The position numbers and the translations under genes are program-made. 64,000 nucleotides of DNA from JBGSYN01 sp041750975 (GTDB taxonomy: Bacteria > Pseudomonadota > Alphaproteobacteria > Geminicoccales > Geminicoccaceae): positions 1 through 64,000 of the forward strand of contig JBGSYN010000098.1 of NCBI GenBank assembly GCA_041750975.1, written 5' to 3'. Below the pieces are notes generated by a model. That model did not search any database. It was not told where the DNA came from and saw only the letters and a list, made by a program, of their open reading frames with translations. Positions 17,366-25,192 of this stretch are shown piece by piece (position 1 is the stretch's first letter; each line of letters starts with the position of its first letter).

Positions 17366-17379
17366 GTGGCAATTGCCAC
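17366..17379. promoter_or_regulatory. 14-base perfect palindrome
   Basis: GTGGCAATTGCCAC is a perfect palindrome about 100 bases upstream of the 530-residue gene at 17481. Its size fits a dimeric regulator site. A second dyad follows 36 bases later. Confidence 0.45.
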
Positions 17380-17414
17380 ATCAATATTTTGAATATCCTG
17401 TCATCATTGGGCAA

Positions 17415-17436
17415 GCATGGAGATAGATATCCATGC
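17415..17436. promoter_or_regulatory. Inverted repeat upstream of unknown gene
   Basis: GCATGGA and TCCATGC are perfect 7-base arms with an 8-base spacer, ending 44 bases before the chosen start at 17481. It may be an operator or a leader hairpin. Together with the palindrome at 17366-17379 and a small ATATT-TTG-AATAT dyad between them, the short spacer is unusually symmetric. Confidence 0.4.
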
Positions 17437-17480
17437 ACTTTATTCTGCTTGTCTATTGAATGGAAGTGGAGAACAAGACA

Positions 17481-19073
17481 ATGGATGTTCGTCTCGCTGA
17501 ATTGTTACAAGAACGGCCGCAATTGAGGCTGGAGCAACGTCTCGTGCCCGAGGCGGTTTTCGATCTCAAGTGGCTGGTGTCCTGTACCATCAAGATCTTG
17601 ATCGTCACCGATGGGTCTGGCGGTTTCACCGACACTACCGGGTTTCATCTCGGCCAGATCGTGAAGATCCTTGGGGACGATCCCTGGAGCCATATCAAGT
17701 TCCAGGTGACCAAAGCGCATCGCGAGCAATCGAACGAAGCCGCCGTCATCGATAACTTCAGGTTCGACGGGCACGACCTCGGTCAATACAGCCAGATCTG
17801 GATGTTCGGCATCCACAGAACCGGTTTCGGAACGCCGCTCAGCCCGAGCGAACTGCGCGCGGTCGCAGAGTTCATGGACGCCGGAGGTGGCGTCTTCGCG
17901 ACGGGCGATCATGAAGATTTGGGCAACCCGATGTGCGCCGAGGTCCCGCGCGTCCGTTCGATGCGGCGCTGGCATTATCCCAATCCCGGCCCGAACGGCG
18001 AACCCGTGGCCCCCGATCAAACCGGCACCGACCGGCACGACACGATCGTCGATCTCGGCGCCGGCGGAAGTCAGACCGATGCCGATCCGCAGGAAATAGC
18101 ACCGGTCCTCTATTCACGGACATTGATCGGCGGCGGCTTCATCAAACTCGTGGAACGCTATCCGCATCCGGTCCTGTGCGGTCCGAGCGGCGTCATCAAT
18201 TACCTTCCGGACCATATGCACGAGGGCAATTGCGAGGTTCCGGCCAATCTTGGGCAATCATGGACCTTCAACGGTGCGACGTTTCAGGAATACCCGTCGA
18301 AGGCAGGGCATCAGCAACGCCCCGAAGTCATCGCCACCGCGGACAACAATGTGAGCGCCGCCGATTTCGGCGTGCTCGGCGCCTATGACGGGCACCGCGT
18401 GGATGTCGGACGCGTGGTCGTCGATGCGACCTGGCATCATTGGTTCAATGTCAACACGCTGCCCTACATCAACGCGTCCGATCCGGCCCACCCGTCCTAC
18501 AAGCCGGCAACGGCGCCGAAATGGGCAGAAATCAAAGCCTACTACCGCAATGTTGCCGTCTGGCTGGCCCGGCCATCGCTGCAGGGCTGCATTCGCAACG
18601 GCGGCTGGATTCGCGCACTTGGCGATTTCGACATCCTGATCAGCGTCCGTGATCTCAACCTCGTCAAGAGCCCCGTTGCCTATTTCTGGCAGATCGGCAC
18701 ATTCGCCAAGGATGCGCTCGGGCGCGGCGCGAACCAGTGCCAGAGCTTGCAGTGGATCCTGGACTATCTGATCCCGCTGGACCTCCCGTTCCAGATCGAT
18801 CCCTGGGCCCCGGTCCGACCCGATAATGGCGTGATCGACCCGCCCCGCGGTATCGATTTCAGTCTTTTCGAGACTGTCTTGCTGGGTGCCGCCGTCCATG
18901 GGGCGAGAATGGAATTCGGTCGGACCGACCGCCCGCAAAATCTCTTGGATGACGATGGGCGTAAGGTCGAAGCGGTCCTGCGAAAGTCGCTATCGATGGG
19001 GATCCAGACGTTTCGAGAGGAAATCGAGGAAGGTTCCCGTTCGGCCCAGAATCTTCTCAGGCGGCTAAAATAG
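17481..19073 (+). CDS. Unrecognised protein with GATase/ThuA-like N-terminal part
   Basis: This 530-residue protein has no signal peptide and no membrane span. The N-terminal ~130 residues look like a flavodoxin/class-I-glutamine-amidotransferase-like fold: IKILIVTDGSGGF, then YSQIWMFGIHRTGFG, then AVAEFMDAGGGVFATGDHE, in the order seen in ThuA-like proteins. The middle contains many His, Trp and Cys residues (EVPRVRSMRRWHYPNPGP, VDATWHHWFNVNT), and the C-terminus is helical. No catalytic Cys triad of glutamine amidotransferases is evident. I chose the ATG at 17481 because GGAG lies 10 bases upstream. The ATG at 17460 has no site. Function is unknown. Confidence 0.7.
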   Translation: MDVRLAELLQERPQLRLEQRLVPEAVFDLKWLVSCTIKILIVTDGSGGFTDTTGFHLGQIVKILGDDPWSHIKFQVTKAHREQSNEAAVIDNFRFDGHDLGQYSQIWMFGIHRTGFGTPLSPSELRAVAEFMDAGGGVFATGDHEDLGNPMCAEVPRVRSMRRWHYPNPGPNGEPVAPDQTGTDRHDTIVDLGAGGSQTDADPQEIAPVLYSRTLIGGGFIKLVERYPHPVLCGPSGVINYLPDHMHEGNCEVPANLGQSWTFNGATFQEYPSKAGHQQRPEVIATADNNVSAADFGVLGAYDGHRVDVGRVVVDATWHHWFNVNTLPYINASDPAHPSYKPATAPKWAEIKAYYRNVAVWLARPSLQGCIRNGGWIRALGDFDILISVRDLNLVKSPVAYFWQIGTFAKDALGRGANQCQSLQWILDYLIPLDLPFQIDPWAPVRPDNGVIDPPRGIDFSLFETVLLGAAVHGARMEFGRTDRPQNLLDDDGRKVEAVLRKSLSMGIQTFREEIEEGSRSAQNLLRRLK

Positions 19074-19103
19074 GGAATCGGCGGCTGCGGGTCGGCGATA
19101 GAC

Positions 19104-19424
19104 CTACTTGTCGCCGGCCCGCCTCGGCGTCCATTCCCGATGGCCGGTCAGCGGCCGGGCGTGGATCGCCGGCGCAGCCTGACCGGGCCTTTGGGCGGAT
19201 CGGGGATCGACCGGCCGGCCGCGTTGCGTCACCTCGATCTCGCCGCTCTCGGCCAGTTCGGCGACCACGGCATGAATCTGTGGCATCAATCGCCTCCAAT
19301 CACCGGGGGCGACCGCACGGGCGACCTCGGAGGGACAGATCGTTTTCTCTGGCCCGCGCGCGGCAGTGAATTCTCGGATCTTGCCGGCGATCTCGGCGTT
19401 GCGGCTCATGCGATCCTCGATCAT
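19104..19424 (-). CDS. DUF3253 protein, apparent C-terminal frameshift
   Basis: The ORF encodes 106 residues with a winged-helix-like DUF3253 domain (KIREFTAARG, ICPSEVARAVAP, WRRLMPQIHAVVAELAESGEIEVTQRGRPVD). ATG 19424 is chosen because it overlaps the MgtC stop as ATGA. After VDPRSA the family normally continues KGP[IV]R[IL]RR and stops. Here the annotated frame instead reads QRPGQAAPAIH and runs to 19104. Removing one C at about 19193-19195 restores KGPVRLRRRSTPGR and a stop at 19148. It is therefore either a real recent frameshift, a sequencing error, or tolerated variation. The function of DUF3253 is unknown. Confidence 0.7.
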   Translation of the reverse strand: MIEDRMSRNAEIAGKIREFTAARGPEKTICPSEVARAVAPGDWRRLMPQIHAVVAELAESGEIEVTQRGRPVDPRSAQRPGQAAPAIHARPLTGHREWTPRRAGDK

Positions 19425-19954
19425 TCTCCTGTTCGCCGCCGACTCTCTTTCGAGTTCTCCGAAGGACGGATGGACTTCTCCATGCGCTTCATCGGAATCA
19501 CGACAAAACATGTCGCTAACGTCAACAGGACGGCAAGGATGATCTGGCCGACGCCGCAGGCGACACCGATGGTACCCGCAAGCCAGATCGTCGCGCCGGT
19601 CGTCATGCCCTTCACCCGGCCGCCGCTGCTGAAAATGGCACCGGCGACGAGAAAGCCGATGCCGGCTGCGACGGCGGCGATGAGGCCGGTCGGATCGAAG
19701 CGAAAGAGCTCCGTCGGGAGGCGGAGGATGGCCGGAGCCTGAACCACGGCCAGAACGAAGCCTGCAGCACCGAGCGAAACCAGGATGATGGTTCGAAGCC
19801 CGGCATTCTTGTCCTTGGCTTCGCGCTCGAAGCCCACGGGAAAAACCAGCAGCACGGAGGCCACTAAGCGGATCATCATCTCCCAGGGAGAGATGATGGG
19901 GAATTGATCCACGACCCAGGAAATCGACGCCAGATCAGGCAATAAAGTAGACAA
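19421..19954 (-). CDS. MgtC/SapB family membrane protein
   Basis: This is a 177-residue inner-membrane protein with four to five hydrophobic segments and the signature FPVGFEREAKDKNAGLRT, where the GxERE-x-R pattern defines the MgtC/SapB family. The family is linked to Mg2+ limitation and, in pathogens, to control of ATP synthase. This short form lacks the C-terminal cytosolic domain of Salmonella MgtC. The 5' end is unclear: the frame begins with TTG at 19954, and a GTG giving VDQFPIISPWE is nearer to the usual family start. Neither has a strong ribosome-binding site. It overlaps the DUF3253 gene by 4 bases. Confidence 0.85.
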   Translation of the reverse strand: MSTLLPDLASISWVVDQFPIISPWEMMIRLVASVLLVFPVGFEREAKDKNAGLRTIILVSLGAAGFVLAVVQAPAILRLPTELFRFDPTGLIAAVAAGIGFLVAGAIFSSGGRVKGMTTGATIWLAGTIGVACGVGQIILAVLLTLATCFVVIPMKRMEKSIRPSENSKESRRRTGE

Positions 19955-20020
19955 GGATATTGACTGGCGATGGGCTGGAATAAGCGGGAGACTGCCCCGC
20001 CGTCTCGAATTCGCACCATT

Positions 20021-21748
20021 TCATTTATTTGCCACCGAAGAATGGATCGAACTCAGGGCGATCAGCCTAAGTTCCTCGATCATGGAGGCGCGCATCTGGA
20101 ACTTCTGCACCTTGCCGGTTACGGTCATCGGCAGTTCGTCCTTGAAGCGCACATAGCGTGGGACCTTGTAATGCGCAATCTGGTCACGGCAGAAGTCGCG
20201 AATATCATCCTCAACGGCAGCGGCACCGGGCTTCAGCACGATCCAGGCACAAACCTCTTCGCCGTATCTCGAGTCTGGGACACCGAAAACCTGAACCATA
20301 TGCACTGCGGGATGTCGAAAAAGAAACTCTTCGACCTCGCGTGGGAAAATCTTCTCGCCGCCCCGAATGACGACGTCTTTCACCCTGCCGACGATATTGC
20401 AATAGCCCTCCAAATCGAGCACGCCGAGGTCGCCCGAGTGCATCCAGCCCTCAGCGTCGATCACCTCCGCAGTGCGTGCGGGCTCGTCCCAGTAGCCCTG
20501 CATCACCGAGTAGCCCCGAGTGCAGATCTCCCCTTGCTCGCCCACACTTATTGTAGCGCCGGCGCCGTCGATCAGCTTGACTTCGAGGTGGGGATGAATG
20601 CGTCCAACCGTCGTCACCCGCCGCTCCAGCGGATCGTCTGTGTGGCTCTGGAATGAGACGGGGCTGGTCTCGGTCATGCCGTAGCTGATTGTCACCTCGG
20701 ACATGTGCATGAGCGATGCAACTTTCCGCATCATTTCGATCGGACACGGCGCTCCGGACATCACACCGGTTCGCATCGACGTCAAATCGAAGCCGTCGAA
20801 ACCCGGCGCATCGAGCATGGCGGCGAACATTGTCGGGACTCCATAAACGGCCGTGCAACGCTCATCGGCCATTGCCGCGAGCGTCGCATTCGGATCGAAT
20901 GCCTCGCCGGGGAAGACCATCGTTGCGCCCTTCGTCGCACAGCCCAGGCTCCCCATCACCATGCCAAAGCAATGGTAGAGCGGCACCGGAATGCAGAGGC
21001 GATCGCCCTTAGTAAAATTCATTGTCATCGTCACGAAATGCGCATTGTTGACGAGGTTGCGATGGGTCAGCGTCGCGCCCTTCGGCAAGCCGGTCGTGCC
21101 CGAAGTGAATTGGATGTTGATTGGATCCGTTTGGGTCAGCGTTTGCATCACGCTGTCGAGCCGTGCGATATTCGCCGCGGTCGTTTCCAGATCGTCGAAA
21201 GAGAGCATTCCAGGACGAGCGCATTTCCCCATGAGGATAACGGTACGGAGTTCAGGCAACTTTTGGGCCCGGAGTTTTCCGGGCGTTGCCGAGACGAGTT
21301 CCGGCGCAACCTGCTCAATCAATCTCGGATAATCCGAACTCTTGAAATGATCCGCAAGAACCAGCGCGCGGCAACCAACTTTGCGCAGCGCATATTCCAC
21401 TTCCGCGGGCCGATAAGCCGTATTGATGGTGACGAGGATTGCGCCGATACGCGCCGTGGCGAACTGCGTGAGCAGCCATTCCGGCCGATTGGGCGACCAA
21501 ATTCCGACACGGTCGCCTTTGCCGATATCCAGGTTGAGAAAACCCGTCGCAAGGCGATCGACTCGCTCGGCCAATGTGCGCCAACTCAGCCTCAACGCGT
21601 GACTGCAGAACACTGCCGCCTCGCCGTCGGGCTGAACAGAGGCCGTGTTCAGCAGTACCTGGGGTATGATCTCGGCGCGCAAAGGCAAGCTCCGATCGCC
21701 AATCACGTGCGACCCTTTCTTAGGTCGAAGGTCCGGGTGCTTGCCCAT
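20021..21748 (-). CDS. Fatty-acyl-CoA synthetase, AMP-binding
   Basis: This is a 575-residue ANL-superfamily enzyme that activates a carboxylic acid with ATP and joins it to CoA. Core motifs are FTSGTTGLPKGAT (P-loop-like), YGMTETSP, WMHSGDLG and the C-terminal hinge/lysine region GRVKDVVIRGGEKIFPREVEE and TVTGKVQKF. The pattern fits medium/long-chain fatty-acid ligases of the FadD3/AcsA-like branch. ATG 21748 is chosen, with a GGGGTGGGG stretch just upstream. The frame stays open 63 bases more. It is followed by no partner on the same transcript. Chain-length preference cannot be told. Confidence 0.9.
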   Translation of the reverse strand: MGKHPDLRPKKGSHVIGDRSLPLRAEIIPQVLLNTASVQPDGEAAVFCSHALRLSWRTLAERVDRLATGFLNLDIGKGDRVGIWSPNRPEWLLTQFATARIGAILVTINTAYRPAEVEYALRKVGCRALVLADHFKSSDYPRLIEQVAPELVSATPGKLRAQKLPELRTVILMGKCARPGMLSFDDLETTAANIARLDSVMQTLTQTDPINIQFTSGTTGLPKGATLTHRNLVNNAHFVTMTMNFTKGDRLCIPVPLYHCFGMVMGSLGCATKGATMVFPGEAFDPNATLAAMADERCTAVYGVPTMFAAMLDAPGFDGFDLTSMRTGVMSGAPCPIEMMRKVASLMHMSEVTISYGMTETSPVSFQSHTDDPLERRVTTVGRIHPHLEVKLIDGAGATISVGEQGEICTRGYSVMQGYWDEPARTAEVIDAEGWMHSGDLGVLDLEGYCNIVGRVKDVVIRGGEKIFPREVEEFLFRHPAVHMVQVFGVPDSRYGEEVCAWIVLKPGAAAVEDDIRDFCRDQIAHYKVPRYVRFKDELPMTVTGKVQKFQMRASMIEELRLIALSSIHSSVANK

Positions 21749-21936
21749 ACCCCACCCCAAATCGCTATTAATTGCGAATACTATCCGCCTCCGAACGAAT
21801 TCTGGCAACAATCGTGACTCGAATCAGGTGAGCAGGCCGATTGGCCGGGTCCCGCTGCGTCATTCGAGTTCGTCCCGATCGGAATCCTCATGCTATCGCC
21901 GGCCCTTTTAGAGCGGGGCCAGTCAAGAATGGCAGC

Positions 21937-22269
21937 TCAGTTACGCTCGGCCCAGAAATCGAAGACCAGATTCGTTTCCCGGTTCTGGCGGACCAGGGCG
22001 ACGAACTCCTGGTGTGCTGGATGCGGCAGGTAGGCGTCGCGGCCGGCCGCGTCCTTGAAGGTGACGACGAAGCAATGGGTGTAGCCTCGGGTCAGGCCCT
22101 CGACGCTCACATCGGTACCCCACTCGAAATCGACGATCGTGTCGATCTTCGTGGGCAGGGCGGCAAAGGCTTGTTCGACCGCCTTGATCTCCTCGGCCGT
22201 GGTCTCTGGCTTGAACTGGAACATCACGATGTGGCGCAGCACGCGATCCGCCTGGGGTTGGGGGGCCAT
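21937..22269 (-). CDS. Dabb-family stress-responsive barrel protein
   Basis: This 110-residue protein has a single Dabb (dimeric A/B barrel) domain, starting LRHIVMFQFKPETT and continuing with EWGTDVSVEGLTRGYTHCFVVTF and LPHPAHQEFV, all characteristic. The ATG at 22269 lies 5 bases after the stop of the FAH-family gene, so the two are translationally linked. Members found beside sugar-acid catabolic genes often have unknown or isomerase-like roles. No catalytic assignment is made here. Confidence 0.85.
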   Translation of the reverse strand: MAPQPQADRVLRHIVMFQFKPETTAEEIKAVEQAFAALPTKIDTIVDFEWGTDVSVEGLTRGYTHCFVVTFKDAAGRDAYLPHPAHQEFVALVRQNRETNLVFDFWAERN

Positions 22270-22274
22270 CGCGG

Positions 22275-23117
22275 CTAGTCCTGCACGACGCGTTGGGTCT
22301 GCTCGCCCAGGCCCTCGATGCCGAGATGCATGGTCTGGCCGGCCTTGAGGAAGAGCGGCGGCTTCTGGCCCATGCCAACGCCGGGCGGCGTTCCGGTCGA
22401 GATGATATCGCCCGGCTGCAGCGTGAAGAAGTGCGAAAGATAGGAGATCAAATGCGCCACTCCATAGACCATGGTCTTGGTCGTACCGTCCTGGAAGCGT
22501 TTGCCGTCGACATCGCAGAACATCGAAAGGTTTTGCGGATCCGGAACCTCGTCCTTGGTCACCAGCCACGGCCCGATCGGCCCGAAGGTGTCGGGGCTCT
22601 TGCCCTTGGTCCACTGGCCGTGGCGCTCGATCTGAAAGGCGCGCTCGGAAACGTCGTTGACGACGCAATAGCCCGCGACGTGGTCATAGGCATCGGCTTC
22701 GGCGACATATTTTGCGGCCTTGCCGATGACGACGCCTAGCTCGACCTCCCAATCGCTTTTCTCGGAGCCGCGCGGCAGGGCGACATCGTCGTTCGGGCCG
22801 ACAATGGCGCTGGTCGCCTTCATGAAGAGGATCGGCTCGGGTGGGACTTGCGCGCCGGTCTCCGCCGCATGGTCCGAATAGTTAAGGCCGATGCACATGA
22901 ACTTGCCGACCTGGGCGACACAGGGCCCGATCCGCGGCGAGCCTGAGACCTCGGGCAGATCCGAGGGATCGAGTGCGGCGAGGCGGGCCAGACCGTCCGG
23001 CGAGAGCGCCGCTCCTCCGAGATCCTCGATATGGCCGCTCAGATCGCGGATGGTGCCGCCGGCATCGAGCATGCCTGGGCGTTCCTCTCCGGCCGGGCCG
23101 TGGCGCAATAGTTTCAT
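22275..23117 (-). CDS. FAH-family hydrolase (2,4-diketo-3-deoxy sugar acid type)
   Basis: This 280-residue protein of the fumarylacetoacetate hydrolase fold cleaves C-C bonds of acylpyruvate-like substrates. The active-site region is visible: CIGLNYSDHAAE, the metal ligands in SDWEVELGVVIGK (E-x-E), VVNDVSERAFQ with its Asp, and STGTPPGVG. The layout matches 2,4-diketo-3-deoxy-L-fuconate/L-rhamnonate hydrolases. The gene next to it encodes an SDR of the corresponding dehydrogenase type, which supports this substrate. AAGGGAG before the ATG is a good ribosome-binding site. Exact sugar (fucose, rhamnose or other) is inference. Confidence 0.85.
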   Translation of the reverse strand: MKLLRHGPAGEERPGMLDAGGTIRDLSGHIEDLGGAALSPDGLARLAALDPSDLPEVSGSPRIGPCVAQVGKFMCIGLNYSDHAAETGAQVPPEPILFMKATSAIVGPNDDVALPRGSEKSDWEVELGVVIGKAAKYVAEADAYDHVAGYCVVNDVSERAFQIERHGQWTKGKSPDTFGPIGPWLVTKDEVPDPQNLSMFCDVDGKRFQDGTTKTMVYGVAHLISYLSHFFTLQPGDIISTGTPPGVGMGQKPPLFLKAGQTMHLGIEGLGEQTQRVVQD

Positions 23118-23200
23118 GGTACTCTCCCTTGGATTTATTCGATGCGCCGATAAAGCACGGCGCTGCTATCGTGGCTAGATGGGCCGGTGGCGATCGACGC

Positions 23201-23929
23201 TCACATCAAGATGCCGCCGTCGATGACGTGGGCGACACCGGTGGTGTAGCTGCTTTCGTCCGAGGCCAGATAGACGGCGAGGGCGGCGATCTCCTCGGGC
23301 GTGCCGAGGCGGCCCATCGGCTGGCGGGCGATGAAGGCGGCCCGGGCCTTGTCGACATCGCCCTGGGCGGCGATCCGGTCATGCAGCGAGGGGGTCTCGA
23401 CCGTGCCCGGGCAGATCGCGTTGCAGCGGACGTTCTGGCCGACGAAGTCTGCAGCGACCGCTTTGGTGAGGCCGATAACGGCGGCCTTGGTGGTGCCGTA
23501 GACGCAGCGATTGACAATGCCTTTCAAGGAGCCCGCGACCGAGCTCATATTGACGATCGAGCCGCCGCCATTCGCGATCATCGCCGGCAGGAACGCCTGG
23601 ATCACCCGGTATTGGGCGTGAACGTTGAGCTCATGGCTGAACATCCAAGCCTTCTCGTCGCATTCGAGAATGGTGCCGCTATGGACATAGCCGGCGCAGT
23701 TGAAGAGGACGTCGAGGGCGCCGATCTCGTTTGCCAAGGACTCGATCGCGGCGCGGTCGGTCACATCGAGTTTTCGCGTGTCGCAATCGAGGCCGTCGAG
23801 CTTGTCTATCGCGATGTCGGTGGCGATGAGCGCCGCGCCCTCGGCGATGAAAGCTTCCGCCGAGGCGCGGCCGATGCCTTGCGCCGCCGCCGTGATCAGG
23901 CATTTCTTGCCGACTAGCCGTCCCGTCAT
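23201..23929 (-). CDS. SDR dehydrogenase, 2-keto-3-deoxy-L-fuconate type
   Basis: This is a 242-residue classical short-chain dehydrogenase. The NAD-binding ITAAAQGIGRA, the NCAG (NNAG variant), the catalytic Ser in NMSSVAGS, and YGTTK (Tyr/Lys pair) are all present, and CPGTVETPSL follows. The sequence pattern closely resembles 2-keto-3-deoxy-L-fuconate dehydrogenases, which oxidise C4 of the sugar acid before hydrolytic cleavage by the neighbouring FAH-type enzyme. ATG 23929 is chosen because AGGAG lies 6 bases upstream. The longer frame adds an unlikely 29-residue arm. The related BDH2-type 3-hydroxybutyrate dehydrogenases are the main alternative. Confidence 0.85.
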   Translation of the reverse strand: MTGRLVGKKCLITAAAQGIGRASAEAFIAEGAALIATDIAIDKLDGLDCDTRKLDVTDRAAIESLANEIGALDVLFNCAGYVHSGTILECDEKAWMFSHELNVHAQYRVIQAFLPAMIANGGGSIVNMSSVAGSLKGIVNRCVYGTTKAAVIGLTKAVAADFVGQNVRCNAICPGTVETPSLHDRIAAQGDVDKARAAFIARQPMGRLGTPEEIAALAVYLASDESSYTTGVAHVIDGGILM

Positions 23930-24089
23930 TGTGTGCTCCTTTGGTTTTCTGCCGCTCCGGCCGGCAGTTATCGGACTGGGAGCGGGAAGGTCAAGGCTAC
24001 CGCGGAGCCTGTTCAACTAGTTCTTATTTGCAGGCGATCGTTCCCGCCTCTAACTGGCAAGTCAGCGTAGCTTTAGGAGAAACCTTGTC

Positions 24090-24845
24090 ATGGCATTGTT
24101 GAGGCGTTGTATCGTGGCAGCGGCGTTGATCTATTGTATAGGCGCCGCATTGCCGCTTGCCGCCCAGGAGCAGGTTCAATTCGAGGCAGGTGACGGGCTC
24201 TCGGTGACGGCAGACCTCTATCGGCAAGAAACCGCCGAGGATGCGCCTTGGATCGTGCTGGCGCACATGGCGGGATCGAGCCGTGGGGAATATCGGGACA
24301 TTGCACCGAAATTGAATGAGCTTGGCTTCAATGCGATTGCCTTGGATCAGCGCTCGGGCGGGAGTTTCGCTGGCGTCGGCAATGAGACCGCCAAGGCGGC
24401 GGCGAAGCTGGGAAAGGCGCAGGATTTCGCCGCCGCCGAGCCCGATATTCTGGCGGGGATTGCCTGGGCAAAGGCACAAAACAACGGGCCGGTCATTCTC
24501 TGGGGCAGTTCCTATTCGGCAGCATTGGCGCTGATAGCGGCTGGTGAGCAGCCGGATCTGGTCGATGGGGTCATCGCCATATCCCCCGGCGAATACATTC
24601 AGGGCCAGTCCGTCGAACAGGCGGCGAGCCATATCGATGTGCCGGTCTTCATCGCTTCAGCTGCCGGCGAGAAGGGCCAGTGGACGGCGCTGCTTGAGGC
24701 CGTGCCGAATCCGAGGAAATACGGTTTCGCCCCGGCGTCGGGCTGCAGGCACGGGTCATCCTCCTTTATTCCGTCGCAGAACGATTCGGCGGAGCAGTAT
24801 TGGCAGGCGGTGGAACCATTTCTTGCGGAATACGCCCAGGACTGA
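24090..24845 (+). CDS. Exported alpha/beta hydrolase
   Basis: This 251-residue protein has a signal peptide (cleavage near PLAAQE) and an alpha/beta-hydrolase core. HMAGSSRGEY follows the first strand (oxyanion side), ALDQRSGG follows strand 4, and WGSSYSAALAL is the nucleophile elbow (G-S-S-Y-S). The C-terminal acid and His are less certain: HGSSSF near residue 220 may carry the His. AGGAGAAAC precedes the ATG. It is divergent from the SDR gene. Substrate unknown. Confidence 0.75.
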   Translation: MALLRRCIVAAALIYCIGAALPLAAQEQVQFEAGDGLSVTADLYRQETAEDAPWIVLAHMAGSSRGEYRDIAPKLNELGFNAIALDQRSGGSFAGVGNETAKAAAKLGKAQDFAAAEPDILAGIAWAKAQNNGPVILWGSSYSAALALIAAGEQPDLVDGVIAISPGEYIQGQSVEQAASHIDVPVFIASAAGEKGQWTALLEAVPNPRKYGFAPASGCRHGSSSFIPSQNDSAEQYWQAVEPFLAEYAQD

Positions 24846-25192
24846 GTGGCCTTTGCGGAAGCTGGGATAGGTCGAGGATCGAGTTCATCGATCGTTATGA
24901 TTGTTACTTTGGGAGGTTTCCCGAGCGTGCCGGCGACTATGTCCTTGGCCGGCACAAAATCTTGCTTGACTATCGGTTCAACCGGGAGTAGCAAGCGAGC
25001 CATGGTTTCCGTTCACACCCTATGCGTCCCTTGTCAGGGCCTGCCAACAAGCCGGGCCGATGCCGCGCGTTCTGGGAACTGAAGCCAACCTCTCTCGATA
25101 ATTCCCCTTCACTCGCGACAACCGGCCGATCACCTCTCGAGGTGCATTGTGCGTCGCGGGAGGGTTCGGCCAAGCCCTAGGGGTTTCTGGCC
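24846..25192. other. Intergenic region, no gene seen
   Basis: These 347 bases between the hydrolase and RtcB genes show no frame with a ribosome-binding site or protein-like composition on either strand. A promoter for the RtcB gene is expected in the right part, but no clear consensus elements were picked out. Confidence 0.55.

Noticed and set aside
22270..22668. Extension of the Dabb frame into the FAH gene
   Set aside because: The extra part is an Arg/Pro-rich antiphase shadow of the FAH-family gene.
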